A DNA stretch of 64,000 nt from Ariolimax columbianus. Its lineage: Eukaryota; Mollusca; Gastropoda; Stylommatophora; Arionidae. Within the stretch, counting starts at the first letter, position 1; every line of letters begins with the position of its first letter. Location of the stretch: assembly GCA_036924085.1 (NCBI GenBank), contig JAVGWX010000004.1, forward strand, positions 78,417,090-78,481,089, written 5' to 3'. The notes below the pieces were generated by a model. The model was not told the DNA's origin. It was given only the letters and a program-made list of their open reading frames with translations, and searched no databases. The translations under genes and the position numbers were made by a program. This document shows positions 10,960 to 20,899 of this stretch, piece by piece.

Positions 10960-11146
10960 ATTAAGCATGGAATACAGACAAAGGATACTGTTTGCGAATA
11001 GGCTAAGGATTCATCGTTTAAGAAGACACGCTACACCCTGCGATGCCCCAAATGGTCCTGACTTTCCTTGCACACACTGTGGAAGACGCTTCTCTGCTCG
11101 GATTGGTCTTACGAGTAACATGCATTATCGTCATGGACTGTAGTTA
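10960..11146 (+). pseudogene. LINE C-terminal zinc-finger tail
   Basis: Reads RQRILFANRLRIHRLRRHA, then FPCTHCGRRFSARIGLTSNM, then HYRHG. This is a C2H2-like CxxC...HxxxH finger found at the extreme C-terminus of many RTE-like LINEs. The rest of that LINE is missing, so it is fused directly to the family H fragment just upstream. It could be mistaken for a host zinc-finger exon, but a LINE tail is the better reading. Confidence 0.65.
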
Positions 11147-11227
11147 CATCCCTTTTTCCAAAGCACAATGTACTATCGACAAGACCGAAAGAGTCAATGA
11201 TATTTGTAATACTCTTCCTGTGACTCA

Positions 11228-11512
11228 CTAGGCCTGGGGATAGATACAAATAATTTGGGTAGATTTTTAACTAGAATTTTTTTATTTTGTCCGACCGCGG
11301 CGGTTAAGCGAACTCTTTTCGATTTCTAACTGCCAAGGGATTTTTAACGTGCTGACAGTGAACACGGGAGTTCGTTCTCACTACTCAGAGATCAGGTAAA
11401 TTGTTACCATGAAATCATGCCCAAAAAATCACGGTCTTTACCGTGATTCGAACCGGCGTCCCCCAGCACCCGAGGCGGATACCTTACCTCGAGACCACGG
11501 TGTCCACGTTTT
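11228..11512 (-). mobile_element. SINE U copy with tRNA-like head
   Basis: On the minus strand a tRNA-like head carries a box-A-like gtggtctcgagg and the box B ggttcgaatca, about 35 bp apart. The body follows: acctgatctctgagtagtgag, cgttaaaaatcccttggcagtt, then aaattatttgtatct. The body matches 31,185-31,400, where the element continues into a central domain and a CR1-like 3' tail. This copy lacks the tail. Confidence 0.7.
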
Positions 11513-11572
11513 TGGGGCTTCTAACCACATATACTTTGAAATATAAAACTCGTACATTTATAAATTTAGCCT

Positions 11573-11925
11573 GGGGAGGAAGACTTAACATCTGGCCAAG
11601 CACAGCATACTGATCATACATGTTAGCCAGTGTCAGGCAAAATATAATGACCAAGAGCCTCACTTCGGCTTCCTCGTAGCCCTCCCTGAAAACGGACTAT
11701 TTTCATGGCAGCCTGAAGAAAAAAGGTAAGGGATTGACGTGATCCAAGTAGTAGTGAGCGACACGCAGATGAGGTCAAGCATAGCACAGTCGTTTGGAGA
11801 TACCTGTCAACCTTCATCAGCACACTCGGGATGTTAGGAAAGGTACTGCAACCCGTCATGTAATGCCCTTTTCAGGGTACACAAAAGAGCAAACCTACTC
11901 ATTGTGAGCATTATAAACAACAACA
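11573..11925 (+). mobile_element. SINE Q copy
   Basis: Runs from ggggaggaagacttaac through ggcttcctcgtagccctcc to aaacaacaaca. It is related to the TSD-bounded copies at 17.7 and 31.8 kb. A weak 7-bp duplication, ataaatt, flanks it. Confidence 0.75.
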
Positions 11926-12317
11926 TAAATTCGGCAAAAGATGTTTTTGCAAAACATTTCAAATTGAACTATGGTAATAGTTCATGCCAATCTATCGGCT
12001 CTGTAGCGTTGTAAGAAAATGAGCAAGCCGGTATATCAGCTCTTCGTAGTGAACCATTTAATTCGGATATGGAGGGCCAGATAGTTCCTTCCTCTGGTGA
12101 CACAGACAGGTGTGTAGAACATGCTCCATCGTTTGTTTGTTTCCTCCCCACATGGGCGCATGTCTGTGTGTTCAATTCCGAATGTTTTGCGCAGATAATC
12201 CTTCAGTCTGCAGTGGCCTGCTCGCAGTCTGAATATTGTCACTTGATCTCTTCTTGAATGAGGCTCATAAACAATGTTATGTTTCGGAAATTGAATGTTT
12301 TCGGCCAGGTCATCACT
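11926..12317. other. Unassigned
   Basis: No gene recognised in either strand. Confidence 0.3.
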
Positions 12318-12515
12318 GACTGGACAGAACGGTCGTGGAGGGCGTGGTACATGGAAGGCGAGGCAGGGGTCGACTAAGGCGAAGGTGGATACAAGTTATC
12401 AAGGATACTCTAAACATGAACATGGGGCAGGTGGGAAGATTGACTGCAGACCGAGATGCACATCGGCGGCTGTGATGAGAGCGATGTTCTACAAAGGACA
12501 TGCTACATGATGATC
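12318..12515 (+). pseudogene. Family K LINE C-terminal fragment
   Basis: Across two frames the plus strand reads GRRGRGRLRRRWIQVIKDTL, then NMNMGQVGRLTADRDAH, then the terminal RATFYKGHAT-like end (RCSTKDML in this frame). This is the basic C-terminus of family K, seen more fully at 61.25-63.05 kb. The same segment, DIKDTLxMNMEQAxRxTADQ, forms the 60-bp array at 40.8 kb. Confidence 0.75.
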
Positions 12516-12737
12516 TCTTCTTGGCAGGGAGAAGTGTGCTTCAGCTATTTCAGATTATATGCTTTCTTTGAGTCATTTGTCTTTGAAATGTATTTTTATC
12601 ATTGTCTTTATTTATCCATTTGTAGCCCTCTCTTCAATGTGAGTTTACTTCCTTCCTTTTTGTCTAGTCTATCTGCATCATAAATTTCATTTATTTTACA
12701 GTGTGCTGAACCCACTGTGTTTTCACTCTCTTAAAAT

Positions 12738-13040
12738 TCTTGTTGAATGCCCACATTGAGTAGGATTACTCTTTTGAACTCCCTAAGAAAGACGTTAAGT
12801 GGCAGGTTGTCGTAGCTTTCCTCGCATCCCGAGCGTGATGAAAGTGGACCGGGGTCCTCCAGGCGGTTGAGCTCTGCTTGGCTTGTCTGCGTGTCGCTCA
12901 CTACTACGAGGACCATGTCGATCGCTCCCCTCGTTAGCCAGGCTGCCATGAAAAGAGCCTGTTTTCAGGGAGGGCTACAAGGAAGCCGAGGTGAGGATCT
13001 TGGCGAGTATGTTGTGCCTGACCAGACGTTAGTTTTCCAC
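12738..13040 (-). mobile_element. SINE Q copy
   Basis: Reverse orientation: plus-strand words cttgttgaatgcccacattgag, then aagacgttaagtggcagg, then gaccagacgttag. A C-rich run (about 13,040-13,060) follows its 5' end. Confidence 0.75.
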
Positions 13041-13138
13041 CCCCCCCCCCATCCTCCCCCCCCCCTCTCTCTCTCTCTTGAAACTGTAGCTGTTATTCAT
13101 AGGTGCTTGAGTCGTTGTTTTTGTAGTTTGAGGTCCAT

Positions 13139-13348
13139 AATGACTGATAGATGGAGCGCGTGGCCGAATGGTTGCGATGCCTACCTGTAGACAAGGGGGG
13201 CAGCGGATCGAATCCCCGGTAAGGCATATGTTGTTTTTCTGTTGGGGATGAAGCGTGAAGTGATGAAGCGGCCTGTAGTCCTTTAAAACCCCTCGACTAC
13301 CCCAGCAATACGAAAAATGTCATTTTTGTTTGTTTAATGACTGATAGA
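13139..13348 (+). mobile_element. SINE W: complete tRNA-derived SINE, 184 bp, with 13-bp TSD
   Basis: The insertion spans 13,152-13,335 and is flanked by the perfect direct repeat aatgactgataga at 13,139-13,151 and 13,336-13,348. Box A gtggccgaatgg (about 13,161) and box B ggatcgaatcc (about 13,205) are spaced as in a tRNA, so RNA polymerase III transcription from the plus strand is the expected mode. A roughly 100-bp tRNA-unrelated body follows, then a tttttgtttgttt tail. It is not a tRNA gene: the second acceptor arm is not preserved and the body is fused downstream. Confidence 0.85.
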
Positions 13349-13484
13349 GAATCTGTTAGAAAAACTATCTTGTCTCTGGCATGGACCTTGTTTTTCACGA
13401 CGGCTGCTGCAGATGTTCTTACTAACTTAGCTTAATCTCTGAAGTTGTTTGAGAATGTTCTAGTGGCCACTAGGACGTTGATCT

Positions 13485-14265
13485 CAGGTCAGGTCATCCC
13501 GTAACCGATGAGGTCGTTGGGGCACACAAGAAGACATCCTCCCAACCCCACGCTTTCAGTCTCCGTCAGCGGCCGCTGCCTGTGCCTCTTCTGGACGGAG
13601 ATTGGTCCATTTTTTTATGTTGTCCTCCCACCTCTTTTTGGGACGACCTCTTCGTCGTTTGTCTTGTATCTTTCCGTGCAGGATCGTATTTGCAAGACCA
13701 TTTGATCTCGATATGTGACCGTACCAAGCCAGTTTCCTTTTTTGACAGTTGCCAAGAAATCTTCAAAAGGCCCTATTGCTGTTCTAATTCTATCCCGTAT
13801 TTCCTTATTTGTAACTCGATCTTTGTGCGTGACGTTTAAAAGTCTTCGGAAACGTCACATCTCCAAGGCATGTATCCTTCGCTGAAGGTCAGCTGTAACT
13901 GTCCATGTCTCACAAGCATAGAGGAATATTGACAGGACCAGTGTACGCATTAATCTGATTTTCGTGCATAGTGCTAACCGTTTATCTTGCCAGATTATGT
14001 TTAGCCGTGCAAGCGCCGCTATTGTCTGTGCTATTCTAGCCAACACCTCACACTTTGATCCTTCATCACTGACAATCGACCCACGATATTAAAACGGTCG
14101 ACCACTTCGAGTTTCTGACCGTTAGCTTTCGTCCTACTGTTGAAACCCTCGGCGTTGTTGGTCCTTAATTTTGTCTTTCCAGGGTTTATCTCCATACCAT
14201 AAGTCAAGAGCTGTTTCATCGAGCCTTCTGAACCATCCCTGGAGTTCTGCTTCTTTCTATCTATC
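13485..14265 (-). pseudogene. RTE-like LINE, RT C-terminal fragment
   Basis: Minus-strand order: LTYGMEINPGKTKLRTNN (just after the palm), GQKLEVVDRFNIVG, ARLNIIWQDKRLALCTKIRL, VLSIFLYACETWTVTADLQR, VTNKEIRDRIRTAIG, then a basic tail. This is the thumb and C-terminal region of an RTE-like RT, with frame breaks near 14,040 and 13,850. The YADD box and upstream domains are absent. It represents a family different from T and K. Confidence 0.8.
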
Positions 14266-14421
14266 TACTGCCAATAATGTAATTGTGTGTAAACGCATTC
14301 CGCTCCACTTTTCATAGTTCCGTTTGTTGACTCGCCTGAGCATATGTAGGTCACTTCAGTGGCTGGGTATGTCTGCCGAATATATTCCAAGGCTACATAT
14401 TTTCTCTTTATATCTGTTTTA

Positions 14422-14800
14422 GTAGGATCAAGATGCTGGGCAGTGCATGAGCTGCAGCGGTAAACGACGCACAGCTAACTGCTAGCGTCAAGGCCAGCGA
14501 ACCAGAGCTGCGAAGACCCTTCTACCCCTGCACGTGGTGATCATGGATAACAGGCTACAACAGAGCAGACTGGCTAAGGAGAAGGAAGGGATCGAAGAGG
14601 GAAGGCAACCCGGCGCTCAAAAATGCCTGCCTGCTGAGGTCGGAATTGTCGGACCAAAAGGTGCAAATATCGCAGTCAAACTGTAAACTACGACTCAGCG
14701 CATTCCGTTCTCCGGAAAACATTATGCTACTTGCAAAGCCCTTTTCGGTGTTTGGTAGCGGGAGATTGAGAACGAACGAAAAAGAAGAAGATATATGTTT
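14422..14800 (+). mobile_element. SINE G copy with probable TSD
   Basis: Contains all SINE G landmarks (gggcagtgcatgagctgcagc, gcgaagacccttct, ggaccaaaaggtgcaaatat, cattccgttctccgg) and ends in gaacgaaaaagaagaag. Flanks read atatctgtttta on the left and atatatgtttta on the right, a 12-bp duplication with one mismatch. Confidence 0.8.
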
Positions 14801-14994
14801 TAATGTATAAAGTATTCAAGGTGGATGCCACAGTGCATGAGAGCTCGTTCTAGAGATTTCTTCATAACCAAATGCTAAAATCAAAATAAGATTAGTGAAG
14901 TGAATAAGAATAGCGGCTGCATATAAGCGAGCGGTGACACTACAACAGCTGCCGCTGCCGGAACAACATTCCAAAATTCTAGCTGAACATTTCC

Positions 14995-15195
14995 CCAATT
15001 TTATTTGTACCTTCCCCCAGGTGGTTTGTTAAGAGCACTAAAGATGGGGCCTAACTGCCTGCAGATCTATTTAGCTCTGTGTTTAAGTCTAATAAGATGG
15101 ACTCGCACATCGTTTAACCACCCTCCAAGAAACTGGTTGTAGACAGACTCTTCTAAACCAGTATAAAAGACGTTAAGTTATTAATATAAGTGTAA
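14995..15195 (+). mobile_element. SINE U copy with CR1-like 3' tail, 5'-truncated
   Basis: Body tttatttgtaccttccccca, then the central domain gcctaactgcctgcag..., aagatggactcgcacat, ttaaccaccctcc. It then joins the CR1-like tail aaactggttgtagacagact, cttctaaaccag, gacgttaagttatta. The tail is the same as in the CR1-like LINEs ending at 40.76 and 50.74 kb. The hairpin here is shortened because the second GAGTC arm is missing. Confidence 0.75.
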
Positions 15196-15199
15196 GCTT

Positions 15200-15440
15200 G
15201 TTTCATTTGACTCTGTCCAACAATCACACTCTTGCACAACTTTCACATGCGCCTTCAGGGTGAGGCCCTTCCATTGCACTTTGGTTGGGCCGGCTTCAGA
15301 GAGTGCACAAACCTAGCATAGGTACATACAGACGCACACATGCATCAAAGCACTGGTTTATGCGTCTTCATATCGCCCAATTGACTGGGGTGGAATAGGC
15401 GCGCCTCCGCCTGTAGAAACTAGTGAGGCAAACACGTCAA
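15200..15440 (+). mobile_element. Dispersed repeat P, copy 3
   Basis: The most complete of three copies: gactctgtccaacaatcaca, ctttcacatgcgccttcagg, cctagcataggtacataca, aataggcgcgcctccgcc, aaactagtgaggcaaacacg. No ORF. It directly follows the SINE U tail. Confidence 0.7.
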
Positions 15441-15814
15441 ATAAACAAATAAAAATAATAATGTTGTGGCCTTCAAACGAGAACTTTCGAAAGGCTGAGA
15501 ATCCCTGACGTGTGACTCTCACGGACGCAGACGATTCAAGTGGGAAACTAGTTCAGAATTGTGTGTTACATAATAATATGCAATTGTCACCCTCCCGCAT
15601 TCTTTGTCTCGGGAGTACTCCGGTGTTTCACCTTCAGTCTTATACAACTACATTCAGAGCCCACCTAAAAGACAAAGTCACAGCGACATTGAAGGCTAGA
15701 GGTCACAGAGGTAAATGACACGCAGAAGGTGACCAATCCACGGCCCGTCTTAGTGAACCCGTGCTGGAAGGGCTGGTTGAAAACATCAATAATAATCCGT
15801 CAGTGTTTCGAACT

Positions 15815-16075
15815 AAAGGTAAAGGTCAGTCCCATGGCAACGATTGCCATCGGGGATGATGATAACTCTTTATGTACTAAGCAGCAACAGCCAATGTGAG
15901 GTGGGGTGGCCAGTTCCTTTCATTGCTGTTTTTATTTCCCCCAACCCATACGTCATGTACCCATTTACAGCCGGAGAAGCGGCCGTACCAGGCACGGATT
16001 TTTTTTCTATCCGTCCGTGAATTCGAGCACTGGAACGCTGTAATACCAATCTAGCGAGCCAGCTCACTGTTGGCC
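15815..16075 (-). mobile_element. tRNA-derived SINE (AACTGGCCACC type)
   Basis: Minus strand: a box-A-like tggctcgctagattgg and box-B-like gctcgaattc. The body reads ggctgtaaatgggtacatgacg, then gaaaggaactggccaccccac. It ends in gggactgacctttacctttag. Related body words occur at about 25,010, 31,562-31,670 (minus) and 34,228-34,430. The order of head, body and short repetitive tail fits a tRNA-derived SINE. Confidence 0.6.
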
Positions 16076-16098
16076 AGTAACACCTGTTTAGAACTAGG

Positions 16099-16172
16099 AC
16101 AGACATAATTCGCAATGAATATGTAAAGTAAAGTACTTTACTTTACAGACATAATACGCAATGAATATGTAC
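16099..16172. repeat. 26-bp perfect palindrome between direct repeats
   Basis: Positions 16,122-16,147 are a perfect palindrome with half-site tgtaaagtaaagt. It sits between two near-identical copies of cagacataatncgcaatgaa, starting at about 16,100 and 16,146. The whole looks like a 45-bp direct duplication with a foldback at the junction. Confidence 0.8.
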
Positions 16173-16654
16173 GAAACATAATTTAAACAGGACCCTGCAC
16201 TGCATTTATTGATGAAAACTACCCCTATGCGCCTATATAGCACGGAAATCGAGGATTCTTGCAACAGACAGAGAACGAGATGGATAGGAAATGTTGTAGA
16301 TATCCTAAATCGTCATGGGATGACGACTACTTCAGCGTCGCGCCTGGCCCTAAACACAGATCTACGGCTCCTCACGGTACAAGTGGACAAGACAAGCCAA
16401 AAACAAGCCAAAGTCTTGAAATAAGATATTGGTCCTGGTCATGTCTTATCAAGCAAAACTCGGTAACAGATATACGCACTGATACAACGTTCGTTACACG
16501 ACGAGCGACAAAGAAGAGTAAAAATAAGAACAAAATGACTTCAGAAGCTTTACCGGAAAAAGAGACTGAAGATGGTTGAGGGTGGAGCTAGCTACATTAT
16601 TATGTGAAAGATTACTATCAAACCGCCAGTGCAACTACTCGGATACAATAGGTA
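16173..16654 (+). other. Unassigned, possibly a LINE C-terminal remnant
   Basis: A frame from 16,209 includes RQRTRWIGNVVDILNRHGMT, which has the feel of a basic LINE C-terminus (K/RxRWxxxV). The match is too short to assign. Confidence 0.3.
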
Positions 16655-17000
16655 CAAGTTGTTGTTAATGCCCACAATGAGGAAGGTTTCTCTTTTGAGC
16701 GCCGTGAAAAGAACGTTAAGCAAGGGTTGTAGTAGCTTTCCTTACATCCAGAGCGTACTGCTGAATGTGGACCGCGATCCTCCAGGCGGTTGTACTATAC
16801 TTGGCTTCATCTGCTTGAGGCACACTACAACGGGGATCACATCTATACACACCTTGACAGCCAGACTGCCTTGAAAACAGCTTGTTGCCATGTAACGCTA
16901 CATGGAAGAGAGATAGTGGTCATGATCAATATATTGTGCTTGTGCCTGACGCGACGTCCTGGTCAGTATGTTGTGTCTGTCCATCCACCCCCCCCCCCCA
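16655..17000 (-). mobile_element. SINE Q copy
   Basis: Plus-strand words acaagttgttgttaatgccc, acgttaagcaagggttg, cctccaggcggttg and tcctggtcagtatgttg mark a reverse-oriented copy. A C-rich run lies just beyond its 5' end at about 16,988. Confidence 0.75.
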
Positions 17001-17669
17001 ACGCTCCAGCTGCCGTGGACTAATTAGACTGCATTATCTGTCTCCTCTTACGGTGTTTTCTCATTGTGGCGGTAGTTGTATCATAGTCTTCTTCACACAC
17101 AGTACGCGCTCCTCTGACAAAAGCTTGCATCAGAGTAAGTGACCCCAATAATTGACCAATACCATATTCCGCGTCCAAGTGACTGCTCTAAAAACAGATT
17201 ATAATCCGGCTGCGAGATTAAGAATCGAGGATGAAAGGCAAACCTGGTCCCAAAAATGCCGTGATGAAATCGGATATGTCGGGTTGAAGGGCGTAGATAT
17301 CGCAGTAAACTACGGCACAACGACATCCCCTTTCATGACGATCGGGGAAGAACACCCCCAAAGTTACTTACCCCACACTCTGCAGTATGTTAACCTTGTG
17401 CGAATGATGGCGTGTGCAAGGTCATGAGTCTTCTACCCTAAACACAGGGAGGTTAGACCGCGCTGATAGTCATGACGCATTTTCCGACAGACGGTATCCA
17501 ATTTTCGTACGACGCACACACAAAGCCCATCCGTGTGAGGTTCTGTAAGAGCCAGATTAGTATAAAATAATTGAATAACAGGTTGTAAAAATGATGGAGG
17601 ACTGCATGCCGGGTACTTTGTGCACCTATGCCGACTGTGAGCATATATGTGGTTAGACGAGACTGCTAC
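17001..17669. other. Mostly unassigned; SINE G fragment at 17,195-17,335
   Basis: Inside lies a diverged SINE G middle segment: tcccaaaaatgccg, gaagggcgtagatatcgcagt, aaactacggcacaacg. The remainder has no recognised gene. Confidence 0.45.
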
Positions 17670-18345
17670 ACAAGAAAAGATGCTTATTACCAGTTGAACA
17701 GGGGAGGAAGACTAACGTTTGGTCAGGCAAAATATACTGATTACACATGTTAATCAGGGTCAGGCAAAATGTACTGGCCAAGACCCTCACCTTGACTTCC
17801 CCGTAGCCCTCCCTGGAAACGGACTGTTTTCGTGGCAGCCTGGCTAACAAGGTGATGGATCGATGTGATCCCAGTAGTAATGAGTTACACGCAGATGAGG
17901 CCAAGCATAGCACAACCGCGGCCCGCCCTCATCAGGACGCTCGGGATGTGAGGAAAGCTACGATAACCCACCACGTAACTTCCTTTTTAGGGCGCATAAA
18001 AGAGTAATTCTACTCATTGTGGGCATTCAACAACATCAACCAGTTGACAGAAGAAAGCATTTGGTGGTCTTCAGACTCCTCACAGGCCACAACAAACTCA
18101 GGTACAATCTATTCAATAAACTGAAAATAGGCGCTACTGACAAATGCACCTGTGGTACATGGAAACGATCCCTGAACATCTGCTACAAAATTGTCTGACA
18201 TACGAGGACCAGAGAACGCACACGTGCCATCACCAATGGCAACACTAACCACGCTCTATGGCAGTGTCGACAGCCTCGGGATGACCGCTGATTTTTTTGA
18301 ACAATTTCAAGTCGACGTTTGATAGCGTAAGAAGAGGAAGACTAT
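17670..18345 (+). pseudogene. Family H LINE 3' fragment interrupted by SINE Q
   Basis: The left piece (to 17,701) reads cacaagaaaagatgcttatt, then accagttgaacag. The right piece (from 18,039) resumes with accagttgacag and encodes the LRTGHNRL-like VFRLLTGHNKLRYNLFNKL segment and the CTCGTW knuckle start. It ends in gtcgacagcctcgggatgac, then ttgatagcgtaagaagagg. It matches the 3' ends of the family H copies at 38.2 and 53.1 kb. No RT or RNase H core remains. Confidence 0.8.
17702..18038 (+). mobile_element. SINE Q inserted in a family H LINE, with TSD
   Basis: Begins gggaggaagactaacg and ends ttcaacaacatca. It is flanked by accagttgaacag and accagttgacag, a 12-13 bp TSD with one indel. The empty-site equivalent is visible in the family H copy at about 52,812, where ttaccagttgaacagaagag is continuous. 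Confidence 0.85.
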
Positions 18346-18879
18346 CTTGCTTAATTCAACAAACGCAACGGGTTCGATCCATTGAAGTGACAATCTTCTG
18401 ATTTACTGTCAGGAAAGACAACGTAGGGAGTAAGGGCCGTCAGTCCACCTCTGAAAAAGGAGAAATATAAACACTGACACATCTACCACTCAATCTCTGA
18501 CGGCAATGTCTAACAAAACGGACCAAAGCATATTGCGGCATAGGCAAGGCTAAGTTACGTATCTGTAACACCTCTCGCTCAAGCAAAACAAAAATTGTAC
18601 AAATTTCAGCTTCCATTACCAAAATGAGACAGCGTTGCCTAGGATGAAATGTCCGTTTCACACTGAGTTCGAATCCCACCGTGTCCAGTTTGGCAGACAC
18701 GAGGATTGTTACTCGCTGATATCGCCCCTCCGGGGAGGGAACGTAATGACAACCTACAATTCTACATACCTACCAATGAGCTTATAACAGCCACACAGGT
18801 TGGCGGTTGCAAGAAGCAACGTTCTGCAAAGGACATGGCTACTAGCTTGTACATACTTACATATGTTTTGTAGAAAAAA
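18346..18879. other. Mostly unassigned; possible tRNA-derived head at 18,610-18,685
   Basis: A perfect box B, gttcgaatccc, lies at about 18,667, with a weak box-A-like taccaaaatga about 50 bp upstream. This could be a tRNA-derived SINE head. A cloverleaf acceptor stem does not form convincingly, so I do not call a tRNA gene. Confidence 0.35.
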
Positions 18880-19005
18880 TTACATATCGCAGTAGACTAC
18901 AACATCACGTCCTTTTTCAGGCCGGAGGAGGAGGAGGAGAAGAAGAAGAAGAAGAAGGAGAAGACGAAGAAGAAGAAGACGAAGAAGAAGAAGAGAAGGT
19001 ACATC
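18880..19005 (+). mobile_element. SINE G tail with expanded GAG/GAA microsatellite
   Basis: A degraded SINE G end (atatcgcagtagactacaac, ctttttcagg) leads into a tail of about 80 bp made of GAG, GAA and GAC triplets. The triplet tract appears to be an expanded retroposon tail. Confidence 0.6.
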
Positions 19006-19074
19006 AAACTGTGATTGTCTTTCTGAAATATAATATAAATTATTTTGGCACCACTGCTTATGCACCCGACACTT

Positions 19075-19728
19075 CATTAACTTCAGCGCGGAAGTAGACC
19101 CACTGAAGGCTTCTTCTGAGCTTGCAATCCAAGATGACAATAAACATAGTATTTCTGACTGATGCCTCATTAGAATTAGCAGGTCTAAGATAACAGGAAT
19201 ACACATCTCCAGTAATCTCCACAAAATCCATTATATAGCTCTCAGCAAAACACCTAATAGCAGTCATTAAACAGATCCCCTTCCACTGTAATATCGAAGG
19301 CAACGGACTAGAAAAAGTGTGGAGAAGTGCCAGGAAAAACTGAGTGTCGCGTATAATGAGCCAAATGCCACAATTGAAGCCAACTTCAGGGGGAAAACAA
19401 ACAAACATGGCCCAACTAGATAAGAACAAATCATCATCATCATCAGAATGAGAACTGGAGACTCAAAAGTCACCATTAGAACAAAATAAGGATTGGAGCA
19501 AATGACTTGAGCCGCTGTTCACGCTAGGAGTATACCATGATCGTGGAACACCTTCTACAAAGCTGCGCGCTCATGAAATCAAATACAGATCAATATTGGC
19601 AGATGGGAGACAAAAGCTGTATGGAGATAAAACAGCATTACGAACAACTGTGGCCGTAATAAGAGAAACCTGAACCTTTGATCTGAGGATGAACGAAGAA
19701 GCAGAAGAAAATAAAAACAGATTCCTAT
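19075..19728 (+). pseudogene. Family H-related LINE: RNase H and 3' end, decayed
   Basis: Across shifting frames: FSAEVDPLKASSELAIQDD (catalytic Glu region), VFLTDASLELAG (catalytic Asp region), IPFHCNIEGNG (the His motif), a RMRTGDSK segment, MIVEHLLQSCALMKSN (knuckle), and LYGDKTALRTTVA. It ends in gaggatgaacgaagaagcag, a GAA-rich tail like the other family H ends. There are many stops and frame changes. RT is absent. Confidence 0.7.
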
Positions 19729-19733
19729 ACTCA

Positions 19734-19972
19734 ACCGTCTGGTAGTTTTGTTAGTGTTGGAAACAATGTCTGTATCACCTTGTATTCTGTTTTCAATGCT
19801 CGACCGTCTGGTAGCTTTGTTAGTGTTGGAAACAATGTCTGTATCCCCTTGTATTCTACGTTCAATGCTCGACCGTCTTATAGCTTTGTTAGTGTTGGAA
19901 ACAATGTCTGTATCACCTTGTATTCTACGTTCAATGCTCGACTGTCTGGTAGTTTTGTTAGTATTGGAAACA
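19734..19972 (+). repeat. 69-bp minisatellite, about 3.5 units
   Basis: Units start at 19,734, 19,803, 19,872 and 19,941 (ccgtctggtag... variants), exactly 69 bp apart. Because 69 is 23 codons, two plus-strand frames stay open through the array. Origin not identified. Confidence 0.85.
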
Positions 19973-20455
19973 ACGGACAGGTTTTTCTTTCCTATCGCTA
20001 TGTATTATCCCTATTAACTACGCTATCAACACATTACACATCGCGCCCTTTTGAAGTGTGCACCCTAGACAACTGTCCCATTAGCCTAATGGCAGCCCAC
20101 ATTCCCAGGCCCTGATGATATGGGCCTACATTTACCTCTACTACCACATCAACTATTTAATGTTGCTGGCGTTCACCTGTCGCTATCAATGATGTAACAT
20201 GTCAGTTATGTTATATAACACAGCAAATGATATTCCGGCGTGTATCTTATACGGATCTCAACATGTCACACAGAGAACAGATCAAGTGATAGTAAAAACG
20301 ATGGACCTGTTTGCACTTTAGCCAATGGAATGTCTTTATCTGGTTGCCAATTCGTTCAGCAGTTATTTGCTTCAAACAAAAAACATAACTGTTAGGTGTT
20401 CGTGTCGGTACTCGGGTTTTCCGGCATTGTGATGGAAACGAGGAGGCAAAACATG
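19973..20455. other. Unassigned
   Basis: No gene or repeat family recognised. Confidence 0.3.
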
Positions 20456-20872
20456 GGATCAGACTATGTTAGTCAGGGCCAGGTGAAACATGCTGGCCAG
20501 ACAATGTTAGTCAGGGTCTGGTGAAACATGCTGGTCAGACTATGTTAGTCAGGGTCTGGTGAAACATATTGATAAGAATATGTCAGTCTGGGCCAGGTGA
20601 AACATGCTGGTCAGACTATGTTAGTCAGGATCAGATGAAAAATTACACTATATTAGTCAGGGTAAGATGAAACATACTGATCACACTATATTAGTCAGGG
20701 TAAGATAAAACTACTGATCAGACAATGTTAGTCAGGGTCAGATGAAACTACTGATCAGACAATGTTAGTCAGGGTCAGATAAAACTACTGATCAGACAAT
20801 GTTAGTCAGGGTCAGATGAAACTACTGATCAGACAATGTTAGTCAGGGTCAGATGAAACTACTGATCAGTCT
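20456..20872 (+). repeat. 36-38 bp minisatellite derived from the SINE Q 5' end
   Basis: About eleven units of the form tgatcagacaatgttagtca followed by gggtcagatgaaactac. The same words open SINE Q (ggtcaggcaaaacatactgatcagacatgttagtcagggtcaggc in pieces), where about one and a half units occur naturally. The array is therefore best read as an expansion of that SINE segment. Early units keep aaacatgctgg and later ones shift to aaactactgatc, a drift along the array. Confidence 0.75.
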
Positions 20873-20899
20873 TCGTTATTGACAAATAGAAACGGAAAC

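Noticed and set aside
11040..11146. Host C2H2 zinc-finger exon
   Set aside because: The finger with GRRFSARIGL and RLRIHRLRRHA upstream is typical of LINE C-termini, and it is surrounded by LINE debris.
13152..13220. Functional tRNA gene
   Set aside because: A and B boxes are present but the unit is bounded by a TSD and continues into a SINE body and tail; the acceptor stem is not conserved.
18660..18685. tRNA gene from a perfect box B
   Set aside because: No matching acceptor or anticodon arms upstream. At most a SINE head.
19748..20115. Small repetitive secreted protein over the 69-bp repeat
   Set aside because: Two overlapping plus frames are equally open and neither has a signal peptide or non-repeat domain.
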